From assembly GCA_902806575.1 (NCBI GenBank), contig CADCXD010000007.1, positions 1,054,001-1,118,000 of the forward strand: DNA of 64,000 nucleotides, given 5' to 3'. The notes beneath the pieces were generated by a model that had not been told where the DNA came from, made no database searches, and saw only the letters and a program-made list of their open reading frames with translations. Below, piece by piece: positions 1 through 11,366 of the stretch (the first letter of the stretch is position 1; every line of letters begins with the position of its first letter). The DNA is from Jackrogersella multiformis. Taxonomy: Eukaryota > Ascomycota > Sordariomycetes > Xylariales > Hypoxylaceae. Both the position numbers and the translations under genes were made by a program.

Positions 1-1
1 C

Positions 2-1618
2 TCGGACGACATCACTGGTGGGATTTTTCCAGATTCCAAGTTTGCAAGTTGGCTCCCATCGGCTGAACCAGTGTTCTGGATCAGCGGCAAACCGGGGGGT
101 GGCAAAAGCACGCTCGTGAAACATCTAATTCACAGTAGCCAGACGGTTGAGTGTCTTCGAAATTGGAGACCGTCGGTGCAAATATTTCGATTTTATTTCT
201 ACGAACTAGGCAAAAATCCATTGCAGCATCAACTTCTAGGCTGTTGGCGCACCCTCCTGCACCAGATTCTTACCAATGACCCTGATACCTTGGAGCATCT
301 GGTCCAGTTTCGTCCGAACATTGAAACGAAAATGTCTGAGCATGATTGGTCTTTGCAGGAGCTCTCTGATGTCATATCGGTATGTCTTCGCTACAGAACC
401 TCGGCTTCTTGCATTTTCCTCGATGGACTCGACGAGATACAGGATGACGAGAGAAGAAACGTTGTCGAGTGGGTGGAAACCCTCAGAAAAAGGACAAACG
501 TGAAGCTCTGCGTGACGAGTCGTCCGGAGATCCTCTTTCATCAACACCTGGGAGCTTATCCAACATTGCGAGTGCAGGACCTTACACGCTCTGCAATTTG
601 CTCCTACGCTCAAAGGATCCTAGATAAATACAGGGATTCATTCGGGGTATCCGAAGAAGACTACCAATATTTCCTCAAGACATTCGCGTGGAAGTCAGAA
701 GGAGTGTTTCTATGGGCTGCCGTGGCACTCAAGAGCCTTGTCAGAGGCATAGAGAAACATGGAGACAGCTGGGAATTGTTACAGCAGCGAATGGAAGAAT
801 TTGCACCCGGCCTTAATGATCTGTACAAGCAAATGTGGAATAGGCAGAACGCGGACTTGCCAATCTACAAAAAGGAGGCTGCAGAACTCTTTTGTTATGC
901 GATGCACTCGCATCCCTACCCTACATTATTGACCTATCTACTGGCAACTCGTCGGGATCTACGGGGTAAATTGCAGGGTATAATATCAACTAGAGGATAT
1001 TATACTCCCGAGGACGAGACTCGCCTTTGCGGAGAGTACTGTGAATGGCTTTCGGCAAGGAGCGCTGGCCTTCTAGAAATACCCGCATATAAGGACGAGA
1101 ACCCTTCGTTTGAAGATTCAGTTATATTCATCCATCGGTCAGTTCGAGAATTCCTCGAGGGCACAAAAGATGGCAAGCAGATCCTGGATTGCAATGACAG
1201 AACCGCCGAGGCGATGAATGTTTTGCGTGTTAGTGTTTTGGAGGATGCCGACTATGTTCTTGCCGCGAAGCTAGGTCGAAAGGGTGATTATCTTGAATGT
1301 CAAAAAACGTATCGTGAAATAGCGATAATGCTGGTAGTTGGATTGGGACTAGAAGGGTTATGGGAGGACAGGTACCAGTATTGGATGCCACCGCCGGATC
1401 GGAATCCTAATTGGATCTGGCGAGTCTTATGCTCCAGTGTTGTCGCCTGTGACACGGAGGCCCTTGATTACATTCATGAGGCAGATGGAGCACTTGACCG
1501 TATGTCCCTCCTGGAAAGAAACGAAATCCTCTTTGCCTTTTTCTATTTTAATAACTTTATTTATCCCTTCAGGATGATTGATGAGCAGAGTAAGAAAGCA
1601 TCATTCAAGTTGTATTAG
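2..1618 (+). CDS. NACHT-domain NTPase (NLR-like), 5' partial
   Basis: The reading frame is open to the left edge of the window, so the start lies outside; 538 codons are visible. A Walker A motif (GKPGGGKST) follows the FWI-S lead-in typical of fungal NACHT proteins, at about codons 29-37. A Walker B-like run (IFLDGLDEI) and a sensor-1-like VTSRPE follow within the next 140 residues, giving the order of a NACHT NTPase core. Such proteins are STAND NTPases, often involved in heterokaryon incompatibility or nonself sensing; the N-terminal effector domain is not in the window. The frame ends at TAG 1616-1618, but reading past it in the same frame immediately gives an ankyrin-like phrase (CVKWLVEHGADPH) up to a stop at 1823-1825. 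The TAG may therefore be a nonsense mutation rather than the natural end. NACHT identity is firm; intactness is doubtful. Confidence 0.85.
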   Translation, partial: SDDITGGIFPDSKFASWLPSAEPVFWISGKPGGGKSTLVKHLIHSSQTVECLRNWRPSVQIFRFYFYELGKNPLQHQLLGCWRTLLHQILTNDPDTLEHLVQFRPNIETKMSEHDWSLQELSDVISVCLRYRTSASCIFLDGLDEIQDDERRNVVEWVETLRKRTNVKLCVTSRPEILFHQHLGAYPTLRVQDLTRSAICSYAQRILDKYRDSFGVSEEDYQYFLKTFAWKSEGVFLWAAVALKSLVRGIEKHGDSWELLQQRMEEFAPGLNDLYKQMWNRQNADLPIYKKEAAELFCYAMHSHPYPTLLTYLLATRRDLRGKLQGIISTRGYYTPEDETRLCGEYCEWLSARSAGLLEIPAYKDENPSFEDSVIFIHRSVREFLEGTKDGKQILDCNDRTAEAMNVLRVSVLEDADYVLAAKLGRKGDYLECQKTYREIAIMLVVGLGLEGLWEDRYQYWMPPPDRNPNWIWRVLCSSVVACDTEALDYIHEADGALDRMSLLERNEILFAFFYFNNFIYPFRMIDEQSKKASFKLY

Positions 1619-2262
1619 CGTGGGATAAGCTGTGTTAAATGGCTAGTCGAACATGGTGCCGATCCTCACACAGTCCTCGAAGATATGGAACTTTTACCTC
1701 TCCGGATTCAAGGGGATTTAAAATTATTGGACCTGTTAACGCACTCGGTGTCTTTCTCGTCGACGCCTTGGGTGACATCGTTCAAGTTTTATATGAAGAG
1801 AATGCATATCGGAATAAATGTATGACACTCGCACAAGCATACCTCACCATATTTGGCGCGCCTGGAAACAATGGCCGATGCCACAGTATTTTGATCGAAT
1901 ACAGATATCAATCACTGCCAAAAGACCATAGGATTCAGGCATGCCGAGCTTTATTGAATGTCGCCCAGACTTCAGAAGCCATTAATCAAATTACCAAATA
2001 TAGCATACCTATAGACTTGCAAGGCAGTCATGGTAGCTATCTCACGAAGCAGGGCTGCATTCAAATTCATTCAGTCCTCATTGGTGAGAACTGGCAGCGC
2101 CCTGCAGCGTGCAACGAAGTTAGAGGTATTAGTGAACTCGAAATTATGATGGTCGAATGCGTTGTAGTACCTCGGAGGAAATTGTTTACGTCATGGCAAC
2201 CATTTCTCGATGCTGCGGACGCAATTGTATGGGAGGACATGGAAATAACTGATGGCGCCTAG
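1619..2262 (+). pseudogene. Probable broken C-terminal extension of the NACHT gene
   Basis: From 1619 to 1825 the frame of the upstream NACHT gene continues with an ankyrin-like stretch (WLVEHGADPH at about 1640). After that a different frame (1639-2262) stays open for about 200 codons and ends in DAADAIVWEDMEITDGA. I could not find one intron with normal length and signals that joins these frames. A candidate donor GTAAGA at 1590 would need a 40-bp intron and still reads into a stop. Either an unrecognised intron exists or the tail has decayed by a stop plus a frameshift. The C-terminal residues match no family I recognise. Confidence 0.4.
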
Positions 2263-2954
2263 CTGGTGACAAGCTCATCCTTCATAGCTCGACGGCTTGC
2301 CAGTCTGTTTAGCAATAGCTCTGGTCTTCCTACTATGACGAGCGTTTAGGCTAGCTGGAAGACAACAACGATACAAGACGTATCCTTGGACTATCGATAT
2401 AATTCTAACAGGTTATCACGAGTATGTGGAAGACATGACCGTGTTGTTGACGACAAGGGATATGAATATGCTGTCTATTAGGATATTTCAATATAATAGT
2501 AACTAAATGGTTATTTCGCATATACCCCACACATGCATTAAACCAGTGATAGGCATGTGAAAATCATTAAGCCACATCTGCCACGCTCAGCCATCAAACT
2601 GTTACGTAGTACGGATTAGGTAAGAAGAGCTATGGGCATATGACGTGTGTTGTTGCCCCTCGTTCCTTCATTACAGGCTTGTGACGGATAGAATCAGGTG
2701 TTGAGGATAATTGAGAAGCCGCGCGTTGACGAGGCCTCCAGGAACTATAGCTTCTCATTTCAACTGCCTAGGTAGGTACTACCATACTTAACCTTTCAGT
2801 ATTTTTAACTACTACATATGTACTTTACATCTAACCTGGCACATATCAACTCTCACTCAAGAATTCAACCTGCATACTCCGATATATTATTTGATTATCT
2901 GCACTCGCATCCCAAACTACCTCTACCCCTCAATTGCCTACACACACAAGCATC
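2263..2954. other. Intergenic region and VIP1-like gene promoter
   Basis: No gene is seen. The last 80 bases before the ATG at 2955 are pyrimidine-rich (runs of CT and AC), as is common in 5' leaders of highly expressed mould genes. One CCTAGGTAGGTA word lies near 2768. Confidence 0.5.
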
Positions 2955-4049
2955 ATGGCTGCTAATCTTACTGTTTTTGTAAAAAACATCAACGCTGAGG
3001 CGGATGACAAGGAGGTCAAAGACTTCTTCAGCTTCTGGTAACTCCATCCGTCTTCTTTTCGCAATATCTACCCTTTTTGGGTTGGGTTTTAACTGATTTT
3101 CAATAGTGGCAAGATTACCGAAATCAAGGTCACCCCAGGCGAGGGAAACACCAAAGATGCCAGCGTCACCTTCGAGAAGGAGACTGCTGCTAAGACCGCA
3201 CAGCTTCTGAATAACACCCAACTCAAGGGCTCGCAGATTTCCGTCACTCCTGCCGACGGCAAAGTCGACGACGGAATCCCACATAACACTAACGCTGATC
3301 GGGATACCGATGAGATCACCCAGGAAGAGAAGCCCAGAAGCCGCATCCTAGCAGAGTACCTTGCTCATGGATACGTCGTTGGCGATGCCGCAGTCCAGCG
3401 CGCCGTCGAGCTTGACCACAAGCACGGCGTCAGCAACCGCTTCATGAACACCTTGATGAACCTCGACCAGAAATACCACGCCACCGAACGTGCCAAGGCA
3501 ACCGACCAGTCGTACGGCATCACCAACCGAGCCAGCAGCCTTTTCAGCGGCCTCAACTCGTACTTCGAGAAGGCGACGAGCTCTCCCACGGGCAAGAAAT
3601 TGGTCCAGTTCTATACCGATGGCCAGCGTCAAGTCCAAGATGTCCATGCTGAAGCGCGCCGCCTAGCTGACCTCAAGAAGGAAGAGCACGGCGGCAGCGC
3701 GTACAAAGCTTCGGGGCTCGAGAGAGTCTTCGGCAAGGGGAAGGAACAGGCCGCCCAACCAACCACCACCGGCGATGCTACTTGTGAGTCTACTTCCCAT
3801 CAACCTATACCGAGTTTTGTAGCTGAGAAAGACATGCGTCATGCCAACTACTAAAATACGGATTTCTTTGCAATGCGGAGAAATGATCTTCTTGAATACA
3901 ACGAGAATTATATTAAAACAACTGCTGATTATTGATGATATTTAGCTTCAGTTCCTGCACCTGGTCCTAAGGCCGGCACAGCGGAATCCACTCCTCTGGC
4001 CACCACAGAGGCCATTCCCGCGAAAGCACCTGGAAACGAGAAGGCATAA
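2955..4049 (+). CDS. vip1: VIP1-like RRM protein
   Basis: Three exons: 2955-3037, 3107-3783 and 3946-4049, giving 287 aa. Splice sites: GTAACT..CAATAG (69 bp) and GTGAGT..TTTAG (162 bp). An N-terminal RRM (about residues 5-80) starts LTVFVKNI and has the FFSFCGKI segment, created only when intron 1 is removed. It is followed by the family signature EEKPRSRILAEYLAHGYV and the segment RASSLFSGLNSYFEK. This architecture matches fungal proteins annotated as actin cytoskeleton protein VIP1 (S. pombe Vip1 type): predicted cytoplasmic RNA-binding proteins of unclear role. The last third is charged and ends in a Pro/Ala/Thr-rich tail. Start chosen at the first ATG in frame with the RRM, directly after a CA-rich leader. 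An intact single-copy-type gene with normal base composition. Confidence 0.92.
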
Positions 4050-4569
4050 GATGGATGGAATGGGAACAATCTGACACTGTCATGAGGTGCTGTTACGAAT
4101 TATTATGACCTGGGTGGTGGGTTCTGTGTAGCTTTACATTAGTGGACGGACTAATGCGATGCGATTGTCCTTCGTATGATAGTTACTCGTGATATACCTA
4201 GGTAACACCCGTGACAACCACTAGTTTAAGCCGTTTTCGAGATGGGTCTCATAATTTCCTTGGCTGCTATTAATGAGTCATGATATCGAGTATCGTAGTG
4301 TATGTTTTTATTACCTGTACCTAACTAGGTCGTCGCCTAGTTTTAGTACTCATGGTTGTTTTTGTACCAATACACAGGTGTTGTTCAAATAAAACCTTGG
4401 TTACACTCATAATAAATACTTGGTCAAACTGAATTCATTTGTCTAATCATAAACTATCTTGGTGAATGCGCCCAACTGTGTCATACCTAATCCCATTTCT
4501 CCTTTCTCGGAGATACCGTGTTGCTTTGCTGCGGTAGTCATCTAACCCCTCATACCGAATCCTAGTTAT
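4050..4569. other. Convergent intergenic region
   Basis: Lies between the 3' ends of the VIP1-like gene and the small minus-strand gene. AT-rich with CCTAGGTA-type words near 4196 and 4322. Nothing else recognisable. Confidence 0.5.
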
Positions 4570-4870
4570 TTACGACGACTGCTTCGCAGTTTTAGCGAAC
4601 TTGTCTTCGACCGCATCTTCAAGCGGTCCTCGAGGGTTCGAGGTCAAGTTCTGCAGATTTAAGGGATGTCAGTTGCTTGCTAGGTACGTTGCAATTTGCA
4701 TGTTTGGAAACTAGGGGTTTGTTGCTGACCTTAAGTTGCTCTTCCATGGCCGCCTTCTTGTTGGGGGCCTCGTCTGTGCCGTGGCCGGAAGCAGGCGTGT
4801 CTTTGAGCTGAGGGCCGCTCTGGCGCTCAGGGGGAGGAGACTGGTGACCTTCGTTTGATGCGGACGACAT
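4570..4870 (-). CDS. Small conserved fungal protein, 73 aa
   Basis: Two exons on the minus strand: 4870-4730 (47 codons) and 4650-4570 (26 codons plus stop), joined across a 79-bp intron (GTCAGC..CTGCAG). The product begins MSSASNEGHQSPPPERQSG, carries PASGHGTDEAPNKK, and exon 2 adds NPRGPLEDAVEDKFAK. It is hydrophilic and charged, with no signal peptide or membrane segment, and is probably intrinsically disordered. I recall short ascomycete proteins with this GHQSPPPE..TG opening, all without known function. Without splicing the frame runs on into non-family sequence, so the two-exon model is preferred. Its start faces the divergent gene at 5808 across 937 bp. Confidence 0.75.
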
Positions 4871-5807
4871 TGTGATGAGTATGTGTGTGCTTAAAGGTTA
4901 GGAACTAGGTGTAGTGTGTAGTATTGTTATGTTGATTTTTGAGATTTGAGGTTTGATGTTGATAGGAAGAATATCTTATACTAGGTAGTGTCTCAGGGGA
5001 CTTAAATACAGCTCGAACGTTCTAGGTACCTACCCAGGTATGTAATAGATCGGTAATTACATAAGAAAGCGACACTCAATCTTTGAGGGCTTTAAGAGCC
5101 CTGGAGGTACATGGACTGAAACGTAGTTTGACATCAGAGCAAACATCGATGCCGTCATCTCACCATATTTTAGATGTTGAAAAGAGAAGCTATCTACGTC
5201 ATTGGTTTCTCTTATCGATAATCGAAATCGACGAAGTTGTTCTGTACGTACCTAGCTACATATGTACCTGGTACCGTCTACACATCCCGGAGCTTTTTGG
5301 CCGCATGGAGTTTAAGTCTCGAGCTATCAAGTAATGTACCTAGGTATCTACGTACTTGCTAATCCCGATAAGGCTGTGTTCTATCGATAAGGCTGACAGA
5401 CCCCGCATGTGCATAAAGGTGGGTAATAAATGTTTTCCAACTTGGCGGGCAGGCGGCAGGCGGAAGGCGGAAGGCGGGCGGGCTGCAAGGCGACCACTTA
5501 ACGCGACCAAAATCTTGGAACTTTCACACCAGCAACACATTTCCAATTATTATCATCCGCCTAATCTACCCAGGTAAACAAATAACAACAACCTTTTGAT
5601 ATTTTCTCACGAGATTCCTCTAAAAAGAAAGGCAATGTGATCTCACTGGATTAATAGAAACTTCTGTCCGGTTTTAATGCTTTTCCTAATAGCTGTCTTC
5701 TAACCAACCTTCCTTTCCTTTCCTTTGGTTGACGACCATCACCAGACACGCCCTTAAGGACATCCCATCAAACCCACTTGATATTTCAGCTTGGTCCCTT
5801 GGTAAAC
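4871..5807. promoter_or_regulatory. Divergent promoter region with G/C-rich GGCGG repeats
   Basis: This 937-bp interval separates two divergently oriented genes (4870 minus, 5808 plus). It holds several TACCTAGGTA words (5023-5042, 5336-5346), a G-rich cluster of GGCGG/GGCAGG units at about 5444-5484 that stands out from the AT-rich surroundings, and a CCTTTCCTTTCC pyrimidine tract near 5710 before the downstream start. Short open frames here look random. Confidence 0.45.
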
Positions 5808-7177
5808 ATGCCGGACCTCAATTCAGTCCCACCTTCTCCCCATATTCTTGCGGTGTCTCGGCAAGCCTCTTCCAACCAGAATGGTCACTCCCAAGCCTCG
5901 CCCCCTCCTCAGACGCCTATCTCGCCTTCTCTAAATATCCTGCCCTCAAATCAACAGGCCGTCAACCGAACGTCCTCCATCTCCCTCCCATCACCACCAC
6001 TGCTTTCTGGTGTTCCCACAATGCCTCCCACGCACGCTCCGGGACAGGACAACACTGGTGTCGGTGCTGGCCCAGGTCCTTTGCGACACCCGCGTCCTCT
6101 TACAGCTGCCGAATTGCATTCGCAGCTAGAGCAGGAGCAGGAGCTCTTAGTATGATACCTAAGGAATTCTTAGAGATCTCAGTAATCATTCTAACATTCT
6201 CCGTCTAGGTAAACCGGTTGACCCGCGATTTGAGTATGCTTCGAGCGGCACAGAACTCGTCGGTAGCTTCGAACACTTCATCAACGAGCGCATCGACCTC
6301 CGCTGATCAGACCCACCCATCATCCTTCACCGACACCCATCTCCTATCCGGTCCTGGATTCCCTCTCCCAACGACTAGTGCTGACCGTCGACATCACCGG
6401 ACGAGCTCGAGTGCTAGTGCACGCAGTCTAAACCAGTCTGCCGTTGCTACTCAGGGTTCTACACCCGCACCGATTGCCATTCCTCAACCACACTCTGGTA
6501 GTGCCGCCTCGGTCCTAGAAGCAGCAAGAAACCCTCGAGGTGCCACAGGGATGAGTCGACAAAACAGCACTGCTTCGCAGAGAAGTGGAAGTCGAAATCA
6601 GTCGCCACACCCATACCACACTAGCACTAGTCTCGGTTCCTCGTATACGCAACCGCACGGGTTCCCTTACGACTACGGATCGGGATATTTCCCCCGCGGC
6701 CATGCATCTTCTAGCACGAGCGTAGCGGCTACTCCCGGCTCAGAGCTCTCTCCGGGTCTTTTGCCGGCAACCCTACGATACGAGGAGACAGCTCACTACC
6801 GACAAGAGTTAGACTCGGCTAAGCGCGAGAACGATGCACTCAAGAGACGTGTCAAGGAACTAGAACGGGCTCTACGTGATGGTAGACACGGCGATGCTAA
6901 CCGCACTGGCGCTGCGAGAGACCGGAGTGAGAGCGCCAGCACTACAGCAAGCGTTAGCGTCAGCGGCGCTACCGGCATTGGGAGTATAATTGGCGGCGGC
7001 ACGACCATAGCCCGAGACCGCCGAGGAGAACGGAGAGCCGTTGAGCGAGGCTTGAGCAATCTGAGTATTTCTGGGAGCGTCGGGGCTGGTGTTCCCGAAG
7101 ACGAAGTGAAAGTGGGCGAGAGTGCTGCGAGTGCCGGCCTACCACCGGTAGCTGGGCAGACTCAGGAGACGAAGTAG
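5808..7177 (+). CDS. Ser/Pro-rich coiled-coil protein, conserved fungal hypothetical
   Basis: Two exons, 5808-6149 and 6209-7177, separated by a 59-bp intron (GTATGA..CTAAC..TCTAG); 436 aa. The start is the ATG opening MPDLNSVPPSPHIL. The N-terminal 100 residues are Pro/Ser-rich. The splice restores a continuous helical segment, LTAAELHSQLEQEQELL then VNRLTRDLSMLRAAQN, which is strong evidence for the exon join. A Ser/Thr/Gly-rich linker follows, then a second charged coiled coil (RQELDSAKRENDALKRR, about residues 304-340), and a disordered tail. I recognise the LTAAELH..VNRLTR segment as conserved in ascomycete proteins of unknown function. No catalytic motif, signal peptide or membrane segment is visible; a scaffold or regulatory role is only a guess. 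Confidence 0.82.
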
Positions 7178-8600
7178 GATGTTTTATGCAACAAGCCCTA
7201 GGCGGGTATGAGGGGTCGCCTCGCAATCTTGTCGAGCGATATCGATACCGATGTCTAGGAATATCGATGGGAGATCATTGACGGATGAATTAATGAGCAA
7301 ATGGCTGCACTGATGAAGGGGCGTTTCCCGAGGCGCAGGGTCGCTTCCTGAGAGCTAGGTACTTATTCTTGCCAGATACCTAACCTCAGGTGCTCGGCAG
7401 GGTAAATGAAAATAGATAGGTTGTAGTAATGGGCACCATGTGCTAGGAGTTGAGAGAAAAAATTGAGCACGGCTTTGATGGTGTCTTGGGTTGAAATAAG
7501 TTGAGTGTCTCAACCCCTTTTTGCTGCTTGCCTACCCTAGGTATGTCTGTGATATTCATTCTTTGTGTATGATTTACCTACATGGGTACTATGAGATCTA
7601 TTAATCTCGAGTTTTCGAGTTTCAGTTGTATTAGGGAAGCTATCTCTAAGTGGATTAAATACTTAGTCTTTGGTTTTTATAAGAGTCTAGTTTCTTAACA
7701 CCTTATTATCGCGAACATCATTTTTCGACTTCAGAGTCTTAAAGCTTAGGTACATAGGTACCTAATTGTACCAGGCAGTACCAGGATTGAAAAGTTCCTT
7801 CTGTTTCATGACTTCGTCTCGATGTCGCCATCTCGCTAACGAGTTTCGTTTACATAATTCACCGAAACTATACCGCGTACAGGGAGACACAAGGTTCGAT
7901 TCGACTGGCTAGGCGCGGCGAAGAAACTCTATTAGTATTGTCCACCTACCTAGGTAGGTACTATCATAATACAGGCAGATATTCCATGGTTGTTGTGTAC
8001 CTAGGTATAGGTAATGTCTGCTTACTTCCAAGGTTTCTCTTACTTTCATGTGTCAATCCTTCACATCGCCACTCTTTTCAAGTTCAAGTCCATTATGTTC
8101 AATTTCGACTTCATGTTTCAAACACCTCTAAGAGCTAAAAATTCTTACATCTACTCGAAAATTTCGAACCGTTGAACTAAGTACCTAGGTAACTATAATG
8201 AATAAATGCCATCCTAAGGAAATGGCTCTTAGAAAACCCTGCGGCTCTACCCGACGATTTGAACTAGCTGGTCCGCCGGCGTCTACCTACCTAAGTAGAC
8301 TGTCACGCTACCGGCGAAGAAAAGCCTGGATCCAGACGATCACGCAATTGGCTCCACCCGAAAATTTCGACCTTTGTCGGTTCGACGTCGTGGCGGCCAT
8401 GCGTCTATATAATACGTGCTCGTGGGCGCATAAGGTGTGTCGCCGTGTTATATTTTAGTAGGATATGACTTCGCGTTCGTCTTAACTCGTTGGTCTCACA
8501 GTGACTCTAACCCCTCACAAGTAGTACCTATCCAGGTGCTAGGTGAAAACATACACGATCACCGCTAGTAGCAACGGGATTATCATCGACAAAAGACAAA
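7178..8600. other. Intergenic region
   Basis: About 1.4 kb without a supported gene. Many TACCTAGGTA-type words: about 7530-7560, 7749-7785 (with GTACC repeats), 7949-7956, 7998-8010 and 8181-8193. Small frames at 7938-8138 and 8198-8458 are made largely of this word and show no protein-like conservation. Confidence 0.5.
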
Positions 8601-10104
8601 ATGGCTTCTTCATCGGATTATACCGAACATCCCGAGGAGGTTGTCGAATCTGCTTCCTCCAAGCCGTTTAAGCACTCCGTCTTCCGGTCCGTTCCCTTCC
8701 AGATCGCCGTCGCATGCGGTGTCTCCTTTACCGCGCCGGGCATGTGGGATGCGCTAGGCGGTCTCGGAGCCGGCGGTGCAGCTGAGCCCTACGCGGTGTC
8801 GGCAGCCAACGCACTCGTCTACGGTCTATTCTCTATCGTCTGTGTGGCGGCAGGTGCCATCAACAACCGCATCGGTCTACGGTACGGCCTCGCTCTCGGC
8901 GCGATCGGGTACCCGCTTTACGGCGCGGGTCTGTACACCAATAACGTCAACGCTACCACTTGGTTCATGCTGTTCGGCAGCGCGCTCTGTGGCATCTCCG
9001 CCGGCTTCTTCTGGGCCGCCGAGGCTGCGATCATCATCGGTTACCCGAGCCCCAAGGACCGCGCTTTTTACCTCGCCATATGGCAGACGGCAAAGGCAGC
9101 CGGGCCTATCGTCGGAGGCGCAATCAACCTCGGCCTCAACGCGCAGCGCTCGACATCCGGCTCCGTGGGCTCCGCGACGTACATTGTCTTCATTGTCATC
9201 ATGTGCTTGGGTCTACCAATCGCCCTCTGCCTCAGCCCCGCGAGCAAGGTATGGCGACGGGACGGCACGCGCGTCGTCGTGCGTAAGGAGGCGACGTGGC
9301 TCGCCGAGTTCCAGGCCGTCGGCCGGCTGCTGGTGTCGCGGCGCGTGCTGCTGCTCCTGCCAGCCTTTTTCATCAGCTACTTCTACAACGGCTTCGTTAG
9401 CACGTGGCTGACCCAGTACTTCACGGTACGCTCGCGCGCCTTCTCGTCTTTCTTCACCAACTTCGCTGGCATCTTCAGCTCCTTCCTGGTCGCCGCCCTG
9501 CTCGACCGCCAGAGCATACACATCCGCACCCGGGGCCGCATCGCGTTTGTCGCCATCGTCACTGTACTTATCGGTACTTGGATCTGGGCCTCCGTCCTGC
9601 AGAAACGGTTTTACGACGACCCCACCCCGCCTGTCTTCGATTGGTTCACCGGCGGTTTCGGGTCCGCGTACGCGCTCGTGTTCTTCTGGACTTTTGCGGG
9701 CCAGGCGTTCCAACAGTTTTTGTACTGGCTTGTGGGTCAGTACGCGACGGATCTCTCGTCGCTGTCGCATCACACGGGTATCCTGCGAGGATTCGAGGCG
9801 CTGGGGCAGACTGTTGCTTGGGCGTAAGTTACACCTTTTCTTTCTTATCTTCTCCTTATTTATTAGTACTTGCTCGGTGGCTAACTATTATGGTCGCAGT
9901 ATGCAATCCGAGGGCAATGCCAACCACTTCATCAGCATCGGGCTCAACTTCGGTATCACCATCCTCTGCATCCCGTTTACCTGGATCGTGCTCTCGGAGC
10001 TCGACCACAGCCACGAGGTCAAGGTTACAGAAGTCCAGGTCACGCAGGAAAACGCGCTAGGTAAAAAGAATGATTCCGATGTCGATGCTGCTGCGTCTAT
10101 TTGA
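8601..10104 (+). CDS. UNC-93-like MFS membrane protein
   Basis: Two exons, 8601-9823 and 9900-10104 (intron 76 bp, GTAAGT..CTAACTA..TCGCAG), coding for 475 aa. The protein is polytopic with about 11-12 hydrophobic segments. It shows features of the UNC-93/DUF895 branch of the major facilitator superfamily: FTAPGMWDALGGLGAGG after the first segment, NRIGLRYGLALGAIGYP between segments 2 and 3, and GFFWAAEAAIIIGYP followed by RAFYLAIWQ. The C-terminal helix (NANHFISIGLNFGITIL) is supplied by exon 2, followed by an acidic cytoplasmic tail. Fungal members are uncharacterised; roles in ion or metabolite transport are inferred from the family only. The coding sequence is GC-rich and intact. Confidence 0.9.
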
Positions 10105-11366
10105 CGGGTATTCGTTTGTACAAATGGGATTTAATGGTTTATAGAGAGGCATAGCTTAGATGACTAGGTTAACGGATGATACCCTGCTGAATAGACGATA
10201 GACATGCTATTTTCAGATTTTCAGATTTTCTAATGCCTGCACTTTGGTGAAATCTAGGTAGATTCCTCGGGTACGGTATTCCATATTAGAATTGATCTAG
10301 GTATGTGGATATGGATCACCATAGACAAAGGGGAGTGCAAATGCCCCGGTTTCCTACTGATGCAAGCTTCAACGAAGAGACCCGGCCAAGCTCTTCCATA
10401 GTTTTCGCATCATTATCACATAAAGATATACATTTATACATTTATAACGCCAAAAACGTGTTTGCCTCTTACACCACGACGAATGTCGTCCGCCGCTACA
10501 CAACGAACCACTTATCGAGAGGTGCGTGGAGGCTGGGAGTCATCGTTGCACTGGCAGCCTACGGGGAGTTCGGAAGCGTGCATCGTAGGTATGACACCCC
10601 GTTCTGAATCCTGGTAGGTGCTAAAACCGGGGAATTTGATGGAAAATGTCCTTGGGTGTACCTACTGTGCCGAATTGGGTTGGAGGCGGATGCACTGGTT
10701 GATTTTGGGGACTTTTGGAGGTGTGGTAAAGCTGGCCGTGATTCTGAAATAGAGATTATGTCTGCTCATGGGTGATGATATGGTTATCTCGTCTCTTCGT
10801 TAAAGGGGTGAGTGGCCCTCCCTGACTTGGACGTAGGTATGGCATGGTATAGGAGGGGGGAAACTTGGGCTTATATTTACTTATATTTACTTAGGGCTGG
10901 CTTTGATTAGAAGTTTATTCAAGCGGCATGCAGTGAAGTTATAGCAGGGTAGTTTGCGGCTAGTGGGGGTTTCCCCTAGGGCGATGTGTAAATGACTGTA
11001 TTATAGGTACATCCATTGTACCTACCAGGTGGAATTAGTGGGAGGTGGTTATTCATCAATCAGCTTATCAAACAAAAAGACCCGTACCGGTACCCGTGCG
11101 TACAGTACCTTTATGGGCCTCTGTTTGTTCATAATACAGCATCGGGTTTAATCTCACTGTTTTCTTTCGGCGTTAGTAGGGCGGGAACCAGCAGAAACCA
11201 ACGTTATCCAGTCAGTCGGCATTGATGTCATGTTTTCGGTGTGACTCCTAGGTTAATTCCCTAATAATCCTCGTATAATATTGAGCAGCTTACTTCGCTT
11301 GGTTTGCTAACCTTGGAACCTATACCTATTATCCATCCGAGGAGGTCAATCGCTTACAAAGATAGT
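10105..11366. other. Intergenic region
   Basis: No gene supported over 1.26 kb. Short direct repeats occur: a CAGATTTT pair near 10213-10230 and TTATATTTAC twice near 10871-10892. CCTAGGTA-related words lie near 10250-10300 and 11008-11030. Confidence 0.45.

Noticed and set aside
9213..9773. Long antisense frame of 186 codons across the UNC-93-like gene
   Set aside because: GC-rich shadow of the coding strand; composition is charged and repetitive with no family motif.
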